From positions 1-23,660 of IMG/VR virus record IMGVR_UViG_3300031857_017177: DNA of 23,660 nucleotides; one strand, given 5' to 3'. Below, in pieces: positions 20,934 through 23,660 of the stretch. Position 1 is the stretch's first letter; the number at the start of each line of letters is the position of its first letter. Both the position numbers and the translations under genes were made by a program. Source of the stretch: a virus. The notes under the pieces were generated by a model. The model saw only the letters and a program-made list of their open reading frames with translations. It had not been told where the DNA came from and did not search any database.

Positions 20934-21175
20934 AAACTCTGAGCGATCTTATACCAGACTCTGTTCTTCAGAGAGATTATCCTCATGTTGCACAAAATTT
21001 AGTAGATTTTTGGGGTACGTCATACTTTAATGACTATATAGACCAATTAGCTACTACGAAAAGAAATGATAGGAGCGGGTTCTCCTTTGAGGCATTAATG
21101 GAAATACAAAAAGTGTTGGAAGCTCACATAGCTAGGTTTCCACACTACAAAAGAATATATACGGCTTGGTTATGA
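20930..21175 (+). CDS. 81-aa hypothetical protein
   Basis: The 81-aa helical protein begins at GTG overlapping the previous stop. It runs MKTLSDLIPDSVLQRDYPHV and has a central aromatic segment (FWGTSYFNDYIDQL), then a helix FEALMEIQKVLEAHIARF with PHYKRIYTAWL at the end. It overlaps the next ORF by ATGA. Predicted soluble. I do not recognise it. Confidence 0.6.
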   Translation: MKTLSDLIPDSVLQRDYPHVAQNLVDFWGTSYFNDYIDQLATTKRNDRSGFSFEALMEIQKVLEAHIARFPHYKRIYTAWL

Positions 21176-21339
21176 GAGAATCTACAATAGAGCAAAAAGA
21201 AGACATTTTTTTAGTACGTTTGTATGAGATAGTACTTATAAAGATAGTCACTGCCTCTAGTAAAAATGAGGCGGAATTTATCAGTAGATGCTGGGACTCA
21301 GGTATTTTTTCTAAAGATGAATTTGATTATGGAAATTAG
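21172..21339 (+). CDS. 55-aa hypothetical protein
   Basis: The ORF starts at ATG 21172 overlapping the preceding TGA, giving MRESTIEQKEDIFLVRLYEI and ending FDYGN. Its middle (FLVRLYEIVLIKIVTASSKNEAEF) reads as a beta-strand pair followed by an amphipathic helix containing AEFISRCW, a layout seen in small phage proteins. It overlaps the start of the next gene. No function assigned. Confidence 0.5.
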   Translation: MRESTIEQKEDIFLVRLYEIVLIKIVTASSKNEAEFISRCWDSGIFSKDEFDYGN

Positions 21340-22015
21340 TGAGCCAATTGGAATTATACAGATAGGTTTAGACCATAAATTTAAAATAGCAGAAGAGAAC
21401 CATGCTATGCTATATAAATTTTTGTCTAATAAATACAATATAAATATATACAATTTTTATAGAGAAGACCCTATACCAGGTTGCCCTTTCAATACTAGCG
21501 CTACTATACAGTTATATGATTTTTTTAGCTCTGCTGAGAAAACATCTGAAAAAATTATTTTGAAAATAAGATCGGACGTTTTTTTAACAAAAAGCTCTAT
21601 TGATATTTTATGCCAAGAGATAGATGCAATAGTTAGTGGTGAAATAGATATTTCATATCTTGGTTTGTATTTTTCTACCGAATACGATAAAATATGTGTT
21701 AGAAAAGATGTAAAGGAATGTTATAAAGTACCGGATAAAATAGTCATTGCTAGAAAAGATAAATTAATAGACAACTGGCTTAATACTATTCATAGTGTTG
21801 GCAGCAGCACTAGCGGAAATGTAGCCTATCTACAAATAAAAAATACAATTTCTGTAGCAAGAATGGTTAGTTGTCAAATGTATATAGTTCAAAATAATTT
21901 TGATGTAGTAGATAATTGGCAAATATACTATGATTGGTGCAAACGCTATAAAGAAAAGTCTCCAATAGCGGTTGATTGGGTACTAAATAATTTTGACTTA
22001 ATAAGAACATTTTAA
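21329..22015 (+). CDS. Putative glycosyltransferase-like protein (WavE-like)
   Basis: I place the start at ATG 21329 (MEISEPIGIIQIG), overlapping the 55-aa ORF by 11 nt; ATG 21317 is possible. The 228-aa product contains IILKIRSDVFLTKSS, reminiscent of the '(I)-x-K-x-R-S/T-D-x-x-L' strand of WavE/LPS-synthesis type proteins. A similar IIRIRYDLIVS occurs in the protein at 22924, which points to the same fold. A possible transferase for surface glycans, cytoplasmic, unknown donor. AT-rich with ATA/AGA/TTA codons as in the main cassette. Flanked by small ORFs and a tRNA, it may be a laterally gained gene. Confidence 0.5.
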   Translation: MEISEPIGIIQIGLDHKFKIAEENHAMLYKFLSNKYNINIYNFYREDPIPGCPFNTSATIQLYDFFSSAEKTSEKIILKIRSDVFLTKSSIDILCQEIDAIVSGEIDISYLGLYFSTEYDKICVRKDVKECYKVPDKIVIARKDKLIDNWLNTIHSVGSSTSGNVAYLQIKNTISVARMVSCQMYIVQNNFDVVDNWQIYYDWCKRYKEKSPIAVDWVLNNFDLIRTF

Positions 22016-22022
22016 TAATCAC

Positions 22023-22099
22023 GGGACTTTAGCTCAGTTGGTTAGAGCAGCCGACTCATAATCGGTAGGTCGTAGGTTCAAATCCTACAAGTCCCACCA
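22023..22099 (+). tRNA. tRNA with CAU anticodon, probably tRNA-Ile (lysidine-type)
   Basis: Full cloverleaf: acceptor GGGACTT/AAGTCCC, D arm AGCTCAGTTGGTTAGAGCA, anticodon stem GCCGA/TCGGT around CTCATAA, T arm CGTAGGTTCAAATCCTACA, A discriminator and encoded CCA. CAU could mean elongator Met, initiator Met or Ile. The paired first base rules against initiator tRNA. The GACTCATAATCGGTAGGTCG segment resembles bacterial tRNA-Ile2, whose C34 becomes lysidine and reads AUA, a codon favoured in this phage's AT-rich genes. Identity between Ile2 and elongator Met is not certain. Confidence 0.9.
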
Positions 22100-22113
22100 A
22101 ATTGGAAATAATA

Positions 22114-22824
22114 ATGCAATTATCTTTAAAAGATTTAGAAGTTTCTGAGGTTACCCAAAATATTTTTGACGGGTTTAACACTTTTATCTTAAGCGAGGAT
22201 AGAAGAGTATTCAATAAACTAATCGCTAGATGTTTAATTTATAATAAAGTTAAAGATATACCCGGCGACATAGTAGAATGTGGTGTGTTTAAAGGAACCG
22301 GGTTATATACTTTTTTAAAATTAAAAAATATATTTAATCCTAACTCTTCTAAAAAAGTTATAGGATTTGATTTTTTTGATACAGAAAACTTATTGAATTC
22401 TATAGTGGACAATAGAGATAAAGAAACTATGGAATTACTTTTTAAGGGAAGAGAATTTTCGCATAATAAATCTTTTAAAGATACCATGCAAGATAAACTT
22501 TTATCAGATGGTTTCTTAAAATCAGAGTTTGACTTAATAGATGGGGATATATCTATAACTAGCAAAAAGTTTTCTCAGGATAACCCGGGGATGAAGATAT
22601 CTTTGCTATATATAGATTTAGACTTGGAGGAACCTACTTATAATACTCTAAATAATTTATGGAATAATATAACTAAGGGCGGGATAGTGGTATTTGATGA
22701 GTATGGTTTTCATAAATGGTCAGAGTCTAAAGGTGCGGATAGATTTATGAAAGAAAAAAATCTTAATATTAAAAATTTAAATTTTGCTTGCCCAACAGCT
22801 TACATAGAAAAAATGGAAGTCTAA
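22114..22824 (+). CDS. TylF-type SAM-dependent methyltransferase
   Basis: The 236-aa protein matches the TylF/macrocin O-methyltransferase layout. It has DIPGDIVECGVFKGTGLYTFLK (motif I), KVIGFDFFD, then ISLLYIDLDLEEPTYNTL and GGIVVFDEYGFHKW, in which the acidic residues around DLDLEEP and FDEYG bind metal and SAM. These enzymes O-methylate sugar hydroxyls. I chose ATG 22114 because GGA lies just upstream; the frame also has a TTG at 22102. It sits between the CAU tRNA (14 nt before it) and tRNA-Arg (10 nt after it). The donor of its acceptor sugar is not known. It is a second methyltransferase for glycan decoration in this genome. Confidence 0.86.
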   Translation: MQLSLKDLEVSEVTQNIFDGFNTFILSEDRRVFNKLIARCLIYNKVKDIPGDIVECGVFKGTGLYTFLKLKNIFNPNSSKKVIGFDFFDTENLLNSIVDNRDKETMELLFKGREFSHNKSFKDTMQDKLLSDGFLKSEFDLIDGDISITSKKFSQDNPGMKISLLYIDLDLEEPTYNTLNNLWNNITKGGIVVFDEYGFHKWSESKGADRFMKEKNLNIKNLNFACPTAYIEKMEV

Positions 22825-22834
22825 ACTTTTATAA

Positions 22835-22910
22835 GTTCCGATAGCTCAGAGGATAGAGCAGTATCCTTCTAAGATACTGGTCGGGGGTTCGAATCCCTCT
22901 CGGAACGCCA
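22835..22910 (+). tRNA. tRNA-Arg (anticodon UCU)
   Basis: Cloverleaf with acceptor GTTCCGA/TCGGAAC, D arm AGCTCAGAGGATAGAGCA, anticodon stem GTATC/GATAC with loop CTTCTAA, T arm GGGGGTTCGAATCCCTC, G discriminator and encoded CCA. It reads AGA, the commonest arginine codon by eye in the glycan genes here. Confidence 0.95.
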
Positions 22911-22923
22911 GACAGGTGTAAAT

Positions 22924-23660
22924 ATGCTAAAAGAAAGTGAAATAGCTGTTTGTATAAGTGGTCTTGCAAGAGATGGCTATGAAACTGCACTTAAAAATGT
23001 ATACAAAGTATTTCCCTACGATACGTTTTACCTGCACTGGGATGGTTATGGTAATTTAAATTTACCAAATTGCCTATATGTAAAAGAACCCGAGTATGAT
23101 TACCATAGTACTCTAGATACAAAAATCAAGCCAGATTGCAAAATATGGGAAGGCGTAAATAGAAAGCCTAATTTATTGAATAATGATCGTGGTGGAAAAA
23201 TGTGGTGGAAGCCAAACTACTATAATCATACTAAAGGTGGTTCAAAACAACTATTGGGCCATTACTACTTAATTAATAGTTTGCCAGAAAAATATAAATT
23301 AATTATACGAATTCGTTACGATTTAATTGTATCAACAAAAGTTAATTTCACGCCCTATTTAGAAATGGCTCAAGACGGCACAACTGTAGGTTTCGCGGGC
23401 TCTAGACCTGGTATGTATGGCCCCGAACAAAAATTAACTCCCCATTTTAATTGTAATTGCAATATGTGTTCTGGTTGGTACTTATGGGATAATATGTATT
23501 TCCACCAAAGGGATAAGTTTAAAAACGTAGAAAGTCTACATAAAGAAAAAAATCTTCTTGGGGCTGAATGGGGTTTGTACCAAATACTATGTCATCAATG
23601 GCAAAATAAAAATTTTTTAAATGTTTGGGGCGGTGCGGGCATTATAAGGTATTGTTCGGC
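22924..23660 (+). CDS. Putative glycan-synthesis protein (WavE-like), partial
   Basis: The frame opens at ATG 22924 (MLKESEIAVCISGLARDGYE) and stays open to the end of the window (245 codons seen), so the C-terminus is missing. The N-terminal AVCISGLAR and the central YKLIIRIRYDLIVSTK fit the WavE/LPS-synthesis or related glycosyltransferase-like proteins ('ISGxxR' start, 'R-x-D' strand), and it resembles the protein at 21329. A CNCNMC cysteine group follows later, possibly a metal knuckle. It starts 13 nt after tRNA-Arg with AGGTG upstream. A role in surface-glycan synthesis is likely but not proven. Codon use is AT-rich like the cassette. Confidence 0.6.
   Translation, partial: MLKESEIAVCISGLARDGYETALKNVYKVFPYDTFYLHWDGYGNLNLPNCLYVKEPEYDYHSTLDTKIKPDCKIWEGVNRKPNLLNNDRGGKMWWKPNYYNHTKGGSKQLLGHYYLINSLPEKYKLIIRIRYDLIVSTKVNFTPYLEMAQDGTTVGFAGSRPGMYGPEQKLTPHFNCNCNMCSGWYLWDNMYFHQRDKFKNVESLHKEKNLLGAEWGLYQILCHQWQNKNFLNVWGGAGIIRYCS

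Noticed and set aside
22023-22099. Initiator tRNA-Met
   Set aside because: The first acceptor pair is G-C rather than the mismatch of bacterial initiators, and the three G-C pairs next to the anticodon loop are missing.
1-23660. CRISPR array, insertion sequence, integrase or attachment site
   Set aside because: No spaced direct repeats, transposase-like ORF with terminal repeats, or recombinase was found on reading both strands.

Overview
This window is a stretch of a lytic, tailed bacteriophage genome, most plausibly from a marine or aquatic T5-like phage. The reasons are: dense, mostly co-directional genes with 4-11 nt overlaps; phage-type holin and T4-type lysozyme genes; viral nucleotide-metabolism genes (ThyX, MazG-like); PhoH and Hsp20 genes of the kind common in aquatic phages; four scattered tRNAs; and a replication block whose order (split NAD+-dependent ligase part A, part B, a multi-repeat DNA-binding protein resembling T5 D5 in place, DnaB-type helicase, DnaG-type primase) matches T5 as I recall it. 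Promoters are near-perfect sigma70 boxes (TTGACT, 17 bp, TATAAT), so the host is probably a proteobacterium. No integrase, capsid or tail gene is visible.

Layout. Positions 1-1419 (minus strand): thyX, mazG-like, a 46-aa coupled ORF and tRNA-Thr(UGU), all read from one promoter. Positions 1390-1484: two divergent promoters whose -35 boxes lie in the arms of a perfect 19-bp inverted repeat. Positions 1507-2714: phoH and an Hsp20 gene with a strongly folded leader, closed by a terminator. Positions 2734-3536: holin-like gene and lysozyme. Positions 3526-12214: an AT-rich run of 12 overlapping or abutting genes for glycan synthesis. It holds two sialyltransferase-like folds, five GT-A glycosyltransferases and one methyltransferase. 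These are followed by a four-gene set of sugar nucleotidyltransferase, APH-like kinase, sedoheptulose-7-phosphate-cyclase-like enzyme and SDR dehydrogenase. Positions 12218-14557: small regulatory, membrane and unknown genes. Positions 14621-20669: PC4-like protein, the split ligase (with a GIY-YIG/T5orf172-like gene between the halves), a repeated-HTH protein, helicase and primase. Positions 20677-23660: tRNAs Leu(UAA), CAU and Arg(UCU) interleaved with small ORFs, two glycan-synthesis-like proteins and a TylF-type methyltransferase; the last gene runs off the window.

The most interesting content is the four-gene set at 8714-12214. Its enzymes are those used to make activated C7-cyclitols (pseudo-sugars) in the acarbose and validamycin pathways: cyclase, kinase, nucleotidyltransferase, oxidoreductase. 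Here they are joined to a phage glycosyltransferase array. I infer that the phage may make a nucleotide-activated cyclitol and transfer it to virion protein, DNA or a host surface glycan. The target cannot be read from the sequence.

The AT-rich glycan genes visibly favour ATA, TTA and AGA codons. The phage tRNAs with CAU (probably tRNA-Ile reading AUA), UAA and UCU anticodons match those codons.
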